NCBI GenBank assembly: GCA_002706095.1 | Contig: PAJP01000018.1 | Span: 1-64,000, forward strand | Origin: Methylophaga sp. | GTDB lineage: Bacteria > Pseudomonadota > Gammaproteobacteria > Nitrosococcales > Methylophagaceae | Length of the DNA: 64,000 nucleotides | Direction of reading: 5' to 3' | Shown here: positions 33,712 through 43,376 of the stretch, piece by piece | How the letters are laid out: each line of letters starts with the position of its first letter | How positions within the stretch are numbered: the stretch's first letter is position 1 | Translations under genes and position numbers: made by a program | Notes under the pieces: generated by a model | What the model was told of the DNA's origin: nothing | Database searches by the model: none | The model's input: the letters and a program-made list of their open reading frames with translations, nothing else

Positions 33712-35373
33712 ATGTATTCTTGTATCAAAAACGCCCGTGCCTTTGACCCTGTTCAGAATTGGAATGGCGAGATTCGTGATATCTGGTTCAAAGAGGACAG
33801 AATTTGTGACACACCAGACTTAGATCAACAGCAGAAAGCCAGCATCTATGATGTGAAGGGTGACATTGTGATGGCCGGTGGCATTGATATACACAGTCAT
33901 ATTGCTGGAGGTAACGTCAACACCGCTCGATTATTGCTGCCAGAGCAGCATCGTAATCATTTGATGCGACAAGCTGTCACCCCCTTCTCTAATGCGCGCT
34001 GGTCTTCGTTCGAAACTGGTTATAAATACACTGAAATGGGCTATAGCATGGTTGTTGAACCAGCGATGTTGCCTGTTAATGCACCACAAGTGCATGCCGA
34101 ATTTGCTGATATTCCTATTATTGATACGGCGGCTTTGGCCATCCTCGGTAGTGATGATTTATTGGTGAATTTAATCCGTGCTGGTGCGGGCCAGTCACAA
34201 ATTAATGATTATGTGGCCTGGACGCTTCATAAAACAAAAGCCCTAGGCTTAAAAGTGATTAACGCTGGTGGATCACAAGCATTTAAAGAGGGTGCAGAAA
34301 CCTTTGATTTAGATGATGTTTTAAGTGATTACGGCATTTCGTCACGTCAGTTATTACAAACCTTGCAGACAGCTGCTGTACAGACTGGCGTACCTCATCC
34401 CGTTCATGTTCATTGTAATAACTTGGGAACGCCGGGCAATATCCAGACGATTGTCGATACGATGGAAGCGGCGCAGGGATTGCCAATGCATTTAGCGCAT
34501 GTGCAGTTTTATGGCTATGGCAATGAAGGTAAGTTTGGTTTTTCTTCCGCTGCAGCTCAGTTGATGGCAGCATTTAATCGTTATCCGAATATTACGATGG
34601 ATGTCGGGCAGGTGCTATTTGGTCAAACGGTGACCTTATCAGGTGACGTCATGGCACAGTTTGCTCGTCGTGGCGATGCCAGTCCCAATAAATGGCACGT
34701 CTGGCATGCAGAGAATGAGGGCAGTGGTGGTATCGTGCCTTATCAATACAAACAAACCAGCTTTGTGAATGGCTTGCAGTGGGCGATTGGCCTGGAGATA
34801 TTTTTACTATCAGAAGATCCTTGGCGATTATTTTTTACTACTGATCATCCAAATGGTGCGCCATTTACCCGTTATCCAGACTTATTACATTTATTAATGA
34901 GTTATGAGTATCGCATGGCTTGTTTGGAAAATCTGCATCCTGAAATTACTGAAATGACCTTATTAAAAGATCTGAAAAAAGAATTCAGTTTGTATGAGAT
35001 AGCGATTATGACCCGAGCGGCGCCTGCCCGTTTACTTGGGCAGAATGACAGAGGGACGTTACAATCAGGGTCAAGAGCTGACATTGCTGTTTATCGTGAA
35101 CAAGACGACAAATCGATTATGTTCCGCCATGCTGAAAAAGTATTTAAAAATGGTGAGCTTGTACTGAATGATGGTCGTGTAACACAACGCACTAATGGCA
35201 GTACTGTCACCGCTTCTGTTGGTTTTAATCAGGAAATTGAACAGACGGTGCAAGATTATTTTGATCGTTTTTACACGATGAAACTCAGTCATTACGGTAT
35301 CACTGATGCCTTTATGGAAGAGCAGCACAGAGATTATTTAGCGACTCAGTTATCAGGCCAATATTCAGTCTAA
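33712..35373 (+). CDS. FhcA/FmdA-like amidohydrolase (formylmethanofuran hydrolase subunit A homologue)
   Basis: A 553-residue amidohydrolase resembling the A subunit of the formyltransferase/hydrolase complex, which hydrolyses formylmethanofuran to formate in methylotrophs, and FwdA of methanogens. Visible features: GGIDIHSHIAGG (H61, H63), GLKVINAGG with K181 in the place of the carboxylated Lys, HPVHVHCNNLGTPGN, MHLAHVQFYGYG, and FTTDHPNGAPF (D378). All ligands of a dinuclear zinc site thus appear kept. The partners FhcB, C and D, usually adjacent, are absent. It is the last gene of a zinc-linked operon, six bases after a COG0523 GTPase, so it may be a paralogue expressed under zinc shortage. 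Another amide substrate is possible. Confidence 0.75.
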   Translation: MYSCIKNARAFDPVQNWNGEIRDIWFKEDRICDTPDLDQQQKASIYDVKGDIVMAGGIDIHSHIAGGNVNTARLLLPEQHRNHLMRQAVTPFSNARWSSFETGYKYTEMGYSMVVEPAMLPVNAPQVHAEFADIPIIDTAALAILGSDDLLVNLIRAGAGQSQINDYVAWTLHKTKALGLKVINAGGSQAFKEGAETFDLDDVLSDYGISSRQLLQTLQTAAVQTGVPHPVHVHCNNLGTPGNIQTIVDTMEAAQGLPMHLAHVQFYGYGNEGKFGFSSAAAQLMAAFNRYPNITMDVGQVLFGQTVTLSGDVMAQFARRGDASPNKWHVWHAENEGSGGIVPYQYKQTSFVNGLQWAIGLEIFLLSEDPWRLFFTTDHPNGAPFTRYPDLLHLLMSYEYRMACLENLHPEITEMTLLKDLKKEFSLYEIAIMTRAAPARLLGQNDRGTLQSGSRADIAVYREQDDKSIMFRHAEKVFKNGELVLNDGRVTQRTNGSTVTASVGFNQEIEQTVQDYFDRFYTMKLSHYGITDAFMEEQHRDYLATQLSGQYSV

Positions 35374-35382
35374 GCTGAATAA

Positions 35383-35411
35383 AAAGGGCATGGTGTGATG
35401 CCATGCCCTTT
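35383..35411. terminator. Bidirectional Rho-independent terminator
   Basis: AAAGGGCATGG and CCATGCCCTTT form an 11-bp perfect stem around TGTGATG between convergent operons. Confidence 0.85.
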
Positions 35412-35422
35412 GATTTTTGTCT

Positions 35423-37864
35423 TTAGAAGTCTAAACGCAAGCCAGCAAATACCGTTCTTGGTGCACCGACAGAGATGCGGTAATCACCACCAGAAGCGGT
35501 GTAATACTCTTCATCGGTGATATTCTTCACACCTAAATCCACTCTGAGCGTTGAATTGCCAATAGCTGGGAAGTAATACCAAATCCCTGCATCAACCAAT
35601 GTGTAGTCGCCCAAGTCGAAGCTGTGCTCACTATCACCATAGCGATTACCCACATGAGTAATACCACCCCCCATGCCAAAACCACTCAGAGGATGATCGG
35701 CTCCCTGGAACTCATAACTCGTCCATAGATTGGCGGTATGCTCTGGTACATTTCTAGGGCGGTTACCATTGGTGTCAGTGTCTTCACTGACGATCTCAGC
35801 ATCCAGTAAGCCAAGTGATGCCCGGATATTCCAGCCACGGACGGGGCTACCAGCAAGGCTTAATTCGACACCATTGGTCTCAATGCCTCCGGTTAATTCG
35901 GCTTCACCATTGACACTTTCATAGACATTGTCTTGTTTTATATCAAAATATGCCATCGTCAGTAGTAGTCTGTCATCAAACGTTGACCATTTCACTCCGG
36001 CTTCATATTGGCGGCCTTGCTGTGGTGACAACTCAGTTTGTTGCTGTTGACCGGTATAAATATTTTGCGCCATGAACGTATCAGCATAAGAGGTATATAA
36101 AGAGACTTCTGGAATAACATTCCAGACAATTCCGGCACTTTTGGTGAATTTGCTATCACGGGGGGTATCCGCTGTGATGACGGCACCGGAACTGAGTATG
36201 CGACGTTCAAAGTCTGCCGAATAAAATTCTTCGCGTAAGCCTAGGGTGATGGTGATGTCATCAGATGGTTTCATATCAAGTTGAGCAAAGGGGCCATATG
36301 ACTTCATATTCACATCACGATCATCTCGACTTGCTGTCGTAATATCATTGATTAAGCTATAACTGTTTGGATTGGTGACGGTGCCACCAGTTTGATCGCT
36401 ACCGACAAAGTTGATCCATTCCTCATCCTGTTCGTGATATTCAACACCAGTCACCAGTGTCATTGGCAAAACTAAGTCAAACTCGCCACGAGCTTGTAAG
36501 CGAGCAAATAAGGTATTCAATTCACGATCTTCATTACCCTGAACACGGCGAGTTATCGTTCCATCCGTTGCTGCACCTCTGACTTCAACATGGGTGTCAT
36601 CGGCCTTTTCACTGTTATAAAACAGTTTGGATTCGATATTCCAGCCGCTTTGTTTGATAGGAAAAACGGTATCAATTTCTATGAGATTGGATTCCACTTC
36701 ATTAAAGCTGAAGCCGGCATCATAACTGGTATCACTTGACACATCCGCAATGGTTCGTTTGCCATTGGCCAGCGGAACCGTAATAACGCCACGGTCAAAT
36801 GATCGTTTTTCTTTGCTGTATTCATAATTTACATTGATATATTGGCCTTGATCACCAAACCAGGAAAGCGAGGTGGATAAAAATCGTCTGTCGATATCTG
36901 AGTTGTCACGAAAAGTCTCACTGTCTTCCCATGAACCGGTGACGCGGTATGCCAGGTTATCGCTGTTAGCAATTGCCCCTGTAGAGTCAAACACTGCACG
37001 GCGCTGACCATGCTCATCAAAGCTGGTAGAAAGATGATGTTCATTCTCTAACTGGGGTTTTTTAGTGATAATGTTAACGAGGCCACCGGGCATCATTTGG
37101 CCGATATCAGCGACTGGGCCCTTGATAATTTGAATATTATCGACTGTAGCAGGATCAATACGACGGCCTGTTTTTAGTCGAACACCATTACGATAAATAT
37201 CAGCAGGCCGTCTGAAGCCTCTAATCAGATAGTCTTCTCGTGTGCCACCATAACCATCGGAGTTGACCACATTAGGTGCCAGCTTATAGACATCTTCCAT
37301 TTCACGTGCTTGTGAATCCAAAAGTAATTGTTCTGGAATAATATCGACACTGCGAGCCACTTCGGTGATATCTTTAGCTGTGCGAACTCCTGTTTTTACT
37401 TCACGACTGTCATAACGAAATTGTGGTGTGCCCATGACCATTAAGGCATCTAACTCCACTGATTGAGAATGATTCTCTAGCGTGACATTTTGTTGTTGCT
37501 TTGGCGACGGGATTTTTTGTAAATAATAGCTATTATCGGCAGATTTGATATACGTTAATCCCGTGCCGGCCAGAATCATTTCTAAGCCTTGTTCTGTATT
37601 GAAATCACCAGATAAGCCTGAGCTATATTTTCCAGTCGTCAGGGTGGCATCTGCTGAGAGTAAAATGCCTGAACGGCTGGCAAACTGGGTTAATACAGTG
37701 GCTAAATTTCCTTGTTGAATTTCATAATGCTGTTGGATATTGTTGGCATAAACGGTAAGGGGCTGATAGAGCAAACTACTACTCAGTACAATAGAACTTA
37801 ATAATAGTTGGCGAGTTTTACGCCGTTTGTTCAATAGTGCTTTAGTTCTTTGTTGATTTCTCAT
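35423..37864 (-). CDS. TonB-dependent siderophore receptor with STN domain
   Basis: An 813-residue outer-membrane receptor. ATG 37864 is chosen for the GAGGAAAA binding site ahead; the frame is open to 38011 but the extension is not family-like. After a signal sequence (about residues 18-40) comes the STN signalling domain (about 45-105, HYEIQQGNLATVLTQFASRSG), which contacts a FecR protein. Then the plug (PEQLLLDSQAREMEDVYKL, YLIRGF) and barrel, ending in AGLRLDF. FpvA/FoxA-type ferric siderophore uptake is likely. The fecR and fecI homologues lie directly upstream on the same strand, completing a cell-surface signalling set. Confidence 0.9.
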   Translation of the reverse strand: MRNQQRTKALLNKRRKTRQLLLSSIVLSSSLLYQPLTVYANNIQQHYEIQQGNLATVLTQFASRSGILLSADATLTTGKYSSGLSGDFNTEQGLEMILAGTGLTYIKSADNSYYLQKIPSPKQQQNVTLENHSQSVELDALMVMGTPQFRYDSREVKTGVRTAKDITEVARSVDIIPEQLLLDSQAREMEDVYKLAPNVVNSDGYGGTREDYLIRGFRRPADIYRNGVRLKTGRRIDPATVDNIQIIKGPVADIGQMMPGGLVNIITKKPQLENEHHLSTSFDEHGQRRAVFDSTGAIANSDNLAYRVTGSWEDSETFRDNSDIDRRFLSTSLSWFGDQGQYINVNYEYSKEKRSFDRGVITVPLANGKRTIADVSSDTSYDAGFSFNEVESNLIEIDTVFPIKQSGWNIESKLFYNSEKADDTHVEVRGAATDGTITRRVQGNEDRELNTLFARLQARGEFDLVLPMTLVTGVEYHEQDEEWINFVGSDQTGGTVTNPNSYSLINDITTASRDDRDVNMKSYGPFAQLDMKPSDDITITLGLREEFYSADFERRILSSGAVITADTPRDSKFTKSAGIVWNVIPEVSLYTSYADTFMAQNIYTGQQQQTELSPQQGRQYEAGVKWSTFDDRLLLTMAYFDIKQDNVYESVNGEAELTGGIETNGVELSLAGSPVRGWNIRASLGLLDAEIVSEDTDTNGNRPRNVPEHTANLWTSYEFQGADHPLSGFGMGGGITHVGNRYGDSEHSFDLGDYTLVDAGIWYYFPAIGNSTLRVDLGVKNITDEEYYTASGGDYRISVGAPRTVFAGLRLDF

Positions 37865-37940
37865 TTTTTCCTCATCTGCTTTAGTGTCTTTACTAGCTAT
37901 GCCGGATAGCAGAAGGAAAAGGGAAGTAAATCGTAAAAAG

Positions 37941-38924
37941 TTAATGTCTTTTATCGATACGCCATACTTTTTTGTTGACCTGCCAGATATGAACGGGCAG
38001 AGACGTTTCAACCGCTGTTAATACTCTAGGTATATTGTCGACGGGATAACTGCCCATGAGTCGGAAGCTACTGAGTTCGTCTGGACAGATAATCACCGGC
38101 TCTTGATAACGATTTATTTCAGCAATAAATTCACATAAAGGCATGTCATTGGCTAGTAAAATGCCTTTGGTCCAAGCTTCCTTGATTGGATCCACAGGTA
38201 ATGTATCTTTGAGTATGGTTTGTTGATTAAATAGGGTTTGTTTGCCTGCGGGCGTAATGGTCGATGTCGTTTGATGGTTGGGCTCTGTTTTTACAGCACC
38301 TTCAAAGACACTCAAAGTGGTTTTTTGATTGTCATATTGCACGTTAAAGCGCGTTCCCAATGCAGTGAGCCGACCATCTTCTGTATCAACCACCAGGGGC
38401 CGGTGTTGGTAGGCCGTATCGGGGCCACTACTAATGAATACTTCACCTTGCAGCAAATTGATTTGACGTAAATCAACACTGAACTGTGTTTCCACTTTAC
38501 TATTGGTGTTAAGCCAAAGTTGAGTGCCATCGGCAAGTGTAATCTGACGTGTTTCCCCAATGGCTGTTGCGTACTGTGTTTTATCGCTTGTTACAGGATA
38601 AAGTGTAAAAACAGACAGCGTGATCAATGAGACGATGACAAGAATAGCGATACTAAAAATAGACGTTGTTCTAGAGGTTCCTGACTTGGCAGTTGTCCGC
38701 CTTAGAACGTAATGAGATGTGGATGAGTTTGCTGCCTGATTAAAACCGGTCTGAATCGCTTCTATCTGTTCCCAAGCAAGTTGATGGGCAGGATCGAGGG
38801 ATAACCAATCACGCCAGTTTTGTTGTTCTTCGGCACTGACATTTTCACCCTGTAAAATCGCAAACCACTGAGAGGCTTGCTGTAATACCTTATCTTCAAG
38901 CAAGAGCTGACTTTCTGGGCGCAT
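37941..38924 (-). CDS. fecR: FecR-family anti-sigma regulator
   Basis: A 327-residue inner-membrane sigma regulator. The cytosolic N-terminal domain (about 10-60) has ASQWFAILQGENVSAEEQQ and DPAHQLAWEQ, which bind the sigma factor. One membrane helix lies near 88-110. The periplasmic FecR domain follows with GETRQITLADGTQLWLNTNS and LGTRFNVQ, ending in a domain that touches the receptor STN. It relays receptor occupancy to the sigma factor encoded one base upstream. Together with the receptor downstream the order is fecI-fecR-receptor. Confidence 0.9.
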   Translation of the reverse strand: MRPESQLLLEDKVLQQASQWFAILQGENVSAEEQQNWRDWLSLDPAHQLAWEQIEAIQTGFNQAANSSTSHYVLRRTTAKSGTSRTTSIFSIAILVIVSLITLSVFTLYPVTSDKTQYATAIGETRQITLADGTQLWLNTNSKVETQFSVDLRQINLLQGEVFISSGPDTAYQHRPLVVDTEDGRLTALGTRFNVQYDNQKTTLSVFEGAVKTEPNHQTTSTITPAGKQTLFNQQTILKDTLPVDPIKEAWTKGILLANDMPLCEFIAEINRYQEPVIICPDELSSFRLMGSYPVDNIPRVLTAVETSLPVHIWQVNKKVWRIDKRH

Positions 38925-38925
38925 T

Positions 38926-39444
38926 TTACGGTTTGGCGCTTTTAAGGCGTAAGCACTGGAACATGGCCTCTGCCATATAGGTTTTGATTGTTCGTTCAGA
39001 CACGGCCAGTTTTTCAGCGATTTGTCGGTAAGTGCAACCTTCTAACTGAGACAAAATAAAAGTATCGCGGACTGGCTTTTTCATACTATCCAGTAAGGCG
39101 ATTAATTCCAGTAATGTATCTATTGTAATGGCCCGATGTTCTTCTGACGGACTGAACTCTTCCGGATATAAAGCCAGTGCTTCAAGATAAGTTTGTTCGA
39201 CTCGCTGTCGGCGCCAGTAATCATTCAGCAGACCATGTGCGATGGTAGTTAAATATGCACGAGGTTGTTTCAAATCTGTCATTTTCTCAGGTTTGAGAAT
39301 CAACCTGACAAAAGTGGATTGCACTAAATCAAGAGCCAGATCATCACATTGCAGCTTGTTTTTTAACCAACGATGTAACCAGCTTTTATGTTCTGTGTAT
39401 AAAGCGGTGACATCCTTATCTTGTTGATAGGTGAGATTGCTCAA
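38926..39444 (-). CDS. fecI: ECF sigma factor, FecI type
   Basis: A 172-residue extracytoplasmic-function sigma factor. Region 2 is seen in LALDLVQSTFVRLILKPEK and PRAYLTTIAHGLLNDYWRR; region 4 in LPV-like PVRDTFILSQLEGCTYRQIAEKL with the helix-turn-helix SERTIKTYM. This is the FecI/FpvI group, which transcribes siderophore receptor genes when released by FecR. The gene is preceded by a Fur-box-like sequence, so it should be made only when iron is short. Confidence 0.9.
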   Translation of the reverse strand: MSNLTYQQDKDVTALYTEHKSWLHRWLKNKLQCDDLALDLVQSTFVRLILKPEKMTDLKQPRAYLTTIAHGLLNDYWRRQRVEQTYLEALALYPEEFSPSEEHRAITIDTLLELIALLDSMKKPVRDTFILSQLEGCTYRQIAEKLAVSERTIKTYMAEAMFQCLRLKSAKP

Positions 39445-39463
39445 AATTAGCCTTAATGTAAAT

Positions 39464-39482
39464 GTGAATTATTATCATTATT
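39464..39482. promoter_or_regulatory. Fur box upstream of fecI
   Basis: GTGAATTATTATCATTATT matches 14 of 19 positions of the Fur consensus GATAATGATAATCATTATC and lies 20 bases before the fecI start. Confidence 0.65.
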
Positions 39483-39527
39483 TAATAAGGCGCGATGACT
39501 GTCAAACAGGAAATGTTTTCATGCGTT

Positions 39528-40658
39528 TTAGTGTTTTGTGGATACTGCAGGTGAAATTCGATATACAGCGCCAGCATCAGTACTAATGATTAAAGCGCCA
39601 TCGGGTGCTTCAATGACGTTACGAACTCTGCTGGAGAGCGTGTCTAATAAACGTTGCTCGTCAACGGCTTCGTTGTTCTCATTAAGGCTGACAATATTTA
39701 AATGTTGTAAACTGAGTGCGCCTGAAATAAGTTTACCTTGCCATTCAGGAAACAACGTGCCCTGATATTGAATAAGGCTACTTGGGGCGATAGATGGAAA
39801 ATAGGTTTTCACTGGTTGTTCCATACCATCCTGATGTGTGCCATGACCGACGGAAAGCGGGGCCCAGTATTCTTTGCCGTAAGAAATTTCTGGCCATCCG
39901 TAGTTTTTACCGGCTTCGATTAAATTGATCTCATCACCACCGCGTGGTCCATGTTCAATTTCCCACAGTTGTTGAGTTTGTTGGTTATAAAACAAACCTT
40001 GAGGGTTACGGTGACCATAGCTCCAAATTTCAGGCAGAGCCTTGTCTTGATTAATAAATGGATTATCGGATGCTGCAGTGCCATCCATATTCAGTCGTAA
40101 AATGCTGCCGGCATGAGTCATTAAATTTTGCCCGTTTGGACGCTCACCACGATCACCCACAGACAGGAAAATATGACCTTGGCCATCAAAAGTAATACGA
40201 CCACCATAATGGACGTCGTTACCTGTACGAGATTGAGTCACCAATAATTCTTGCCAGTCGATCAGCTTGTTATTATCCAATTTAGCTCTGGCAAGTGTAG
40301 TTGCTCCCTCACCATCAATGTCTTTGGCATAACTGAAATAAATCCAGCCTGTTTTATCGTAGTCTGGCGCGTGTTTAACATCAAACAGACCGCCCTGACC
40401 CTCTACCAAAATATCCTCAGGTAAGCCTTGGATTTCCGTTTTTTGGTGTGTCTCAAAATCGTATTGAAATAACTGACCCTCGCGACTGGTAATAAGTAGG
40501 GTTTTGTTATTCAGATAATCCATTCCCCAACCAAGAGAAATATCTGTTGTTAACTTTTCGATGGTCAGGTCTTTATCCCGAGTGATATCTGCAGCAATAA
40601 ACTGGCTACTGAAAACAAGGGCAAACGCGGAGAGTGTCTTGGCGAGTTTCACGGTCAT
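39528..40658 (-). CDS. PQQ-dependent aldose sugar dehydrogenase (YliI-like)
   Basis: A 376-residue periplasmic beta-propeller of the soluble glucose/aldose sugar dehydrogenase family, with a signal peptide (about 1-23, ending FIAA). Family landmarks: GGLFDVKHAPDY, DVHYGGRITFDGQGHIFLSVGD, SYGHRNPQGL with the catalytic-region His, EHGPRGGDEINLI, YGWPEISYGKEY and IEAPDGALIISTD with the PQQ/Ca pocket residues. Members oxidise aldoses with PQQ. Length is normal (E. coli YliI 371). Downstream partner of selO on the minus strand, only 15 bases apart, likely by chance in function. Confidence 0.85.
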   Translation of the reverse strand: MTVKLAKTLSAFALVFSSQFIAADITRDKDLTIEKLTTDISLGWGMDYLNNKTLLITSREGQLFQYDFETHQKTEIQGLPEDILVEGQGGLFDVKHAPDYDKTGWIYFSYAKDIDGEGATTLARAKLDNNKLIDWQELLVTQSRTGNDVHYGGRITFDGQGHIFLSVGDRGERPNGQNLMTHAGSILRLNMDGTAASDNPFINQDKALPEIWSYGHRNPQGLFYNQQTQQLWEIEHGPRGGDEINLIEAGKNYGWPEISYGKEYWAPLSVGHGTHQDGMEQPVKTYFPSIAPSSLIQYQGTLFPEWQGKLISGALSLQHLNIVSLNENNEAVDEQRLLDTLSSRVRNVIEAPDGALIISTDAGAVYRISPAVSTKH

Positions 40659-40673
40659 TTCCTTATTAATGGA

Positions 40674-42290
40674 CTATGAACTACATGAGAGCATTGAACA
40701 GCCGGGTTTGTTCCTGGCCCAGTCAGGGCGTTTAGCAGCGTACTGTTCATATTGAGGTTGCTCATCATAGGGATGGCGCATCACATCTAATAGTTCGTTT
40801 ATGAGACTGGGATCGCCTTGCTCAGCCTTATCAATGGCCAGCTGTGACAAATAATTACGCAACACATATTTCGGGTTGATCGCATTCATTTTGCTCTGTC
40901 GCTTGTCATCGCTGATACCGTCTTCATCAACACGGCTGAGATAAGTTCGTAGCCACTGTGCGATATCTTTTTTATCTGCTTGAGTCAGTACATCAGGAGA
41001 GTAAAAAGACACCATGATGGGCGAAAGAATCTCATCATCTGTTTTGTCTTTATCTTCGATGCGGACATCAGCTAAATGCCGATAGAATAGGGTCATATCG
41101 GTTTCGGTGAGCTGCATGATACGATTCAGTTCCTGATGTAACTCTTCATCAGCTGCGTTAAACGCAGCTAAGCCCAATTTATCTGCCCGCATTTGTTGCC
41201 ATTTATCCGTGTAGAGCGTGACATAGTCGTTGAGAATGTTTCTCAAGGCTTCAGCATCCTCTATTAAAGGATAGATAGCGTTGGCCATTTGTAATAGGTT
41301 CCACTGAGCAATTTGTGGCTGAGCACCAAAGCGATAACGTTTGCCGGTAGCATCAGTGGTGTTTGGGGTCCAGTTAGGATCGTAGTCATCAATCCAACCA
41401 TATGGACCATAGTCAATGGTGAGACCAAGAACAGAGGTATTATCGGTATTAAACACACCATGCACAAAACCGACTCGCATCCAGTCCACCACCATATCGG
41501 CTGTACGTTCACACACTTCTTGGAACCAGTCTAAATAGGTTTGCTTACCTGGTGCAGCTAAGTGAGGGAAAAAAGACTCAATGGTGTAATCAACCAATGT
41601 TTTTAATGTTTTAATATCGCCTTGGGCACTGAAGATTTCGTAACTGCCGAGACGTAGAAACGATGGGGCAACCCGGCACACAACGGCACCGGGTTCGCTT
41701 TGTGGACGTCCATCGTAAAACATATCCCGAATGACTTCGTCACCAGTCGTTATCAGACTTAATGCACGAGTGGTCGGCACGCCAAGATGGTACATGGTTT
41801 CACTACATAAAAACTCTCGCACCGAAGAACGTAACACAGCAAGACCATCAGCAGAGCGTGAGTAAGGGGTTTCACCAGAGCCTTTAAGTTGTAAGCTCCA
41901 ACGTTGACCCGACTCACCGATGATTTCACCAAGATTGATAGCTCGACCATCACCCAGTTGACCAGCCCAATTACCAAATTGGTGACCACCATAACACTGG
42001 GCATGAGGCTGCATGCCTCTGAGTTTCAGATTGCCTACAAAGACGTTTGTAAATAACCCACTTTGACAATCCTCATCAGTCAAGCCAAGTTCCTGAGCCA
42101 TCTCAGTTGAATAAGCCAGCAGCGTAGGGGATGTGGCTGTCCTTGGTGTGACATAGGAATAACAGGCACCTAACACTTGTCGCCGGAAATTTTTTGTTTC
42201 TGGATCGGCGGGTAAACGCTGAACAAATTGATTATCAAACTGCCAGTTCAGCAGACCATTAGTAAAGTTGGTTTCAGTTGTCTGTGTCAT
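40674..42290 (-). CDS. selO: SelO/YdiU protein adenylyltransferase
   Basis: A 538-residue pseudokinase that transfers AMP from ATP to protein Ser, Thr or Tyr residues in redox response. Landmarks: QCYGGHQFGNWAGQLGDGRA, LKGSGETPYSRSADGLAVLR, TTRALSLITTGDEV, the FVHGVFNTDNTSVLGLTIDYGPYGW metal-binding segment (quoted here in parts), and the C-terminal Cys-containing tail CSMLSCSS. Many eukaryotic and some bacterial members have selenocysteine there; here it is Cys. Length is slightly above E. coli YdiU (478). A family-typical MTQTTETNFTNG start is used. Confidence 0.9.
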   Translation of the reverse strand: MTQTTETNFTNGLLNWQFDNQFVQRLPADPETKNFRRQVLGACYSYVTPRTATSPTLLAYSTEMAQELGLTDEDCQSGLFTNVFVGNLKLRGMQPHAQCYGGHQFGNWAGQLGDGRAINLGEIIGESGQRWSLQLKGSGETPYSRSADGLAVLRSSVREFLCSETMYHLGVPTTRALSLITTGDEVIRDMFYDGRPQSEPGAVVCRVAPSFLRLGSYEIFSAQGDIKTLKTLVDYTIESFFPHLAAPGKQTYLDWFQEVCERTADMVVDWMRVGFVHGVFNTDNTSVLGLTIDYGPYGWIDDYDPNWTPNTTDATGKRYRFGAQPQIAQWNLLQMANAIYPLIEDAEALRNILNDYVTLYTDKWQQMRADKLGLAAFNAADEELHQELNRIMQLTETDMTLFYRHLADVRIEDKDKTDDEILSPIMVSFYSPDVLTQADKKDIAQWLRTYLSRVDEDGISDDKRQSKMNAINPKYVLRNYLSQLAIDKAEQGDPSLINELLDVMRHPYDEQPQYEQYAAKRPDWARNKPGCSMLSCSS

Positions 42291-42356
42291 GACACCATTA
42301 CATCAAAATTAACCGATACAGAAAACCTGTTAAAAATATTGTTAATAGGTGTTTAC

Positions 42357-43376
42357 CTAATTCAGTTGTGGATTAAATTCTACAGCCGGATTCCAGATAC
42401 GTTGCCACACCCAACGTACGCTATCCCGTCGATGACTTTGGCTTGGAAATCGTTCTGGTGTAACCGGTATAAACCGTTGCTCTTTTTTTTCTGCAATTTG
42501 AAAGCGGAAAAAATAACTTGGCTCCATACCCATACGTAGATCGGAAGCAATTACATGATTATCTTGCAACTCAAGCTTGAATAAACCACGAGTGAACCAG
42601 TTTATGCGTTTATAGCTTGGATAATGATCTACCTTATCGATGAGTTCGGCACCACGTGGGTATGTCTTTAAAATGATGGGCTGATTCCCTTCTAATAAAG
42701 AATGAAACCCTTCGTAGTAATGAGCATCATTGACGGCAACCACTCGCCACAAAAGCGTGTTAAACGCCGTCGCTGAAACTTGCATGTGGTCAATCTCGAT
42801 ACCTTGTTCTTTGAAAGCCGTTTCAGCTTCGTGTTCCACCCACTGCTGAGCAAATACTCCCCACGTCAGATATAAGCAACTAAAGCCAAAGGCATAATGC
42901 ATCAGTTTTTGACTAAATGTTTTATCAGGGGAGAGTAACACCGCCAAAATACCTGTTAGTAGGGGGATAGAATAGGCTGGATCGATAATAAACACGCTGC
43001 CGCCAGAGACCGGGCTTGGCATGAGCGGCCAGAATAACTGTGTGCCATAGACGGTGAGGCCATCAAGAGCGGAATGAGTTGTCAAAGCTAACCAGGTAAG
43101 GAGAAACCATGTAAGGTAGCTAAACGTTTTATTCCGGTCGAAACGATGGAATAACATGGCTAGTAAAGGGGCAATAGCTGTCTGTACAAACCAGGAATGT
43201 GTCCAGCTACGGTGTAAAGTCATGGACGCTAAATCGGTTTCATGAGGAATGAAAATATCTAAATCAGGTAATACAGCTATCGCTGCTCCCCATAACACCG
43301 CTTTTCGTGGGGCTTTTTTACCCGCGACCATATATCCTACGGCGCCACCGAGTAAAGCTTGTGTTACTGTATCCAT
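42357..43376 (-). CDS. YdjM-like membrane-bound metal-dependent hydrolase (DUF457)
   Basis: A 339-residue membrane protein with DVTQALLGGAVGY-like start (MDTVTQALLGGAVGYMVAG), LPDLDIFIP and the HRSWTHSWFV motif, which are characteristic of the LexA-binding/YdjM metal-dependent hydrolase family. Four or five helices fill residues 60-175; the C-terminal half is soluble. The DLD and H-x3-THS residues are the probable metal ligands. Biochemical substrate is not established for this family. Separated by 66 bases from selO, same strand. Confidence 0.8.
   Translation of the reverse strand: MDTVTQALLGGAVGYMVAGKKAPRKAVLWGAAIAVLPDLDIFIPHETDLASMTLHRSWTHSWFVQTAIAPLLAMLFHRFDRNKTFSYLTWFLLTWLALTTHSALDGLTVYGTQLFWPLMPSPVSGGSVFIIDPAYSIPLLTGILAVLLSPDKTFSQKLMHYAFGFSCLYLTWGVFAQQWVEHEAETAFKEQGIEIDHMQVSATAFNTLLWRVVAVNDAHYYEGFHSLLEGNQPIILKTYPRGAELIDKVDHYPSYKRINWFTRGLFKLELQDNHVIASDLRMGMEPSYFFRFQIAEKKEQRFIPVTPERFPSQSHRRDSVRWVWQRIWNPAVEFNPQLN

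Noticed and set aside
35071..35328. Minus-strand frame inside the FhcA-like gene, and many similar shadow frames elsewhere
   Set aside because: They lie opposite well-supported genes and show no family motif.
37865..38011. Longer N-terminus for the siderophore receptor
   Set aside because: The extension is not family-like and lacks a binding site; GAGGAAAA precedes the ATG at 37864.
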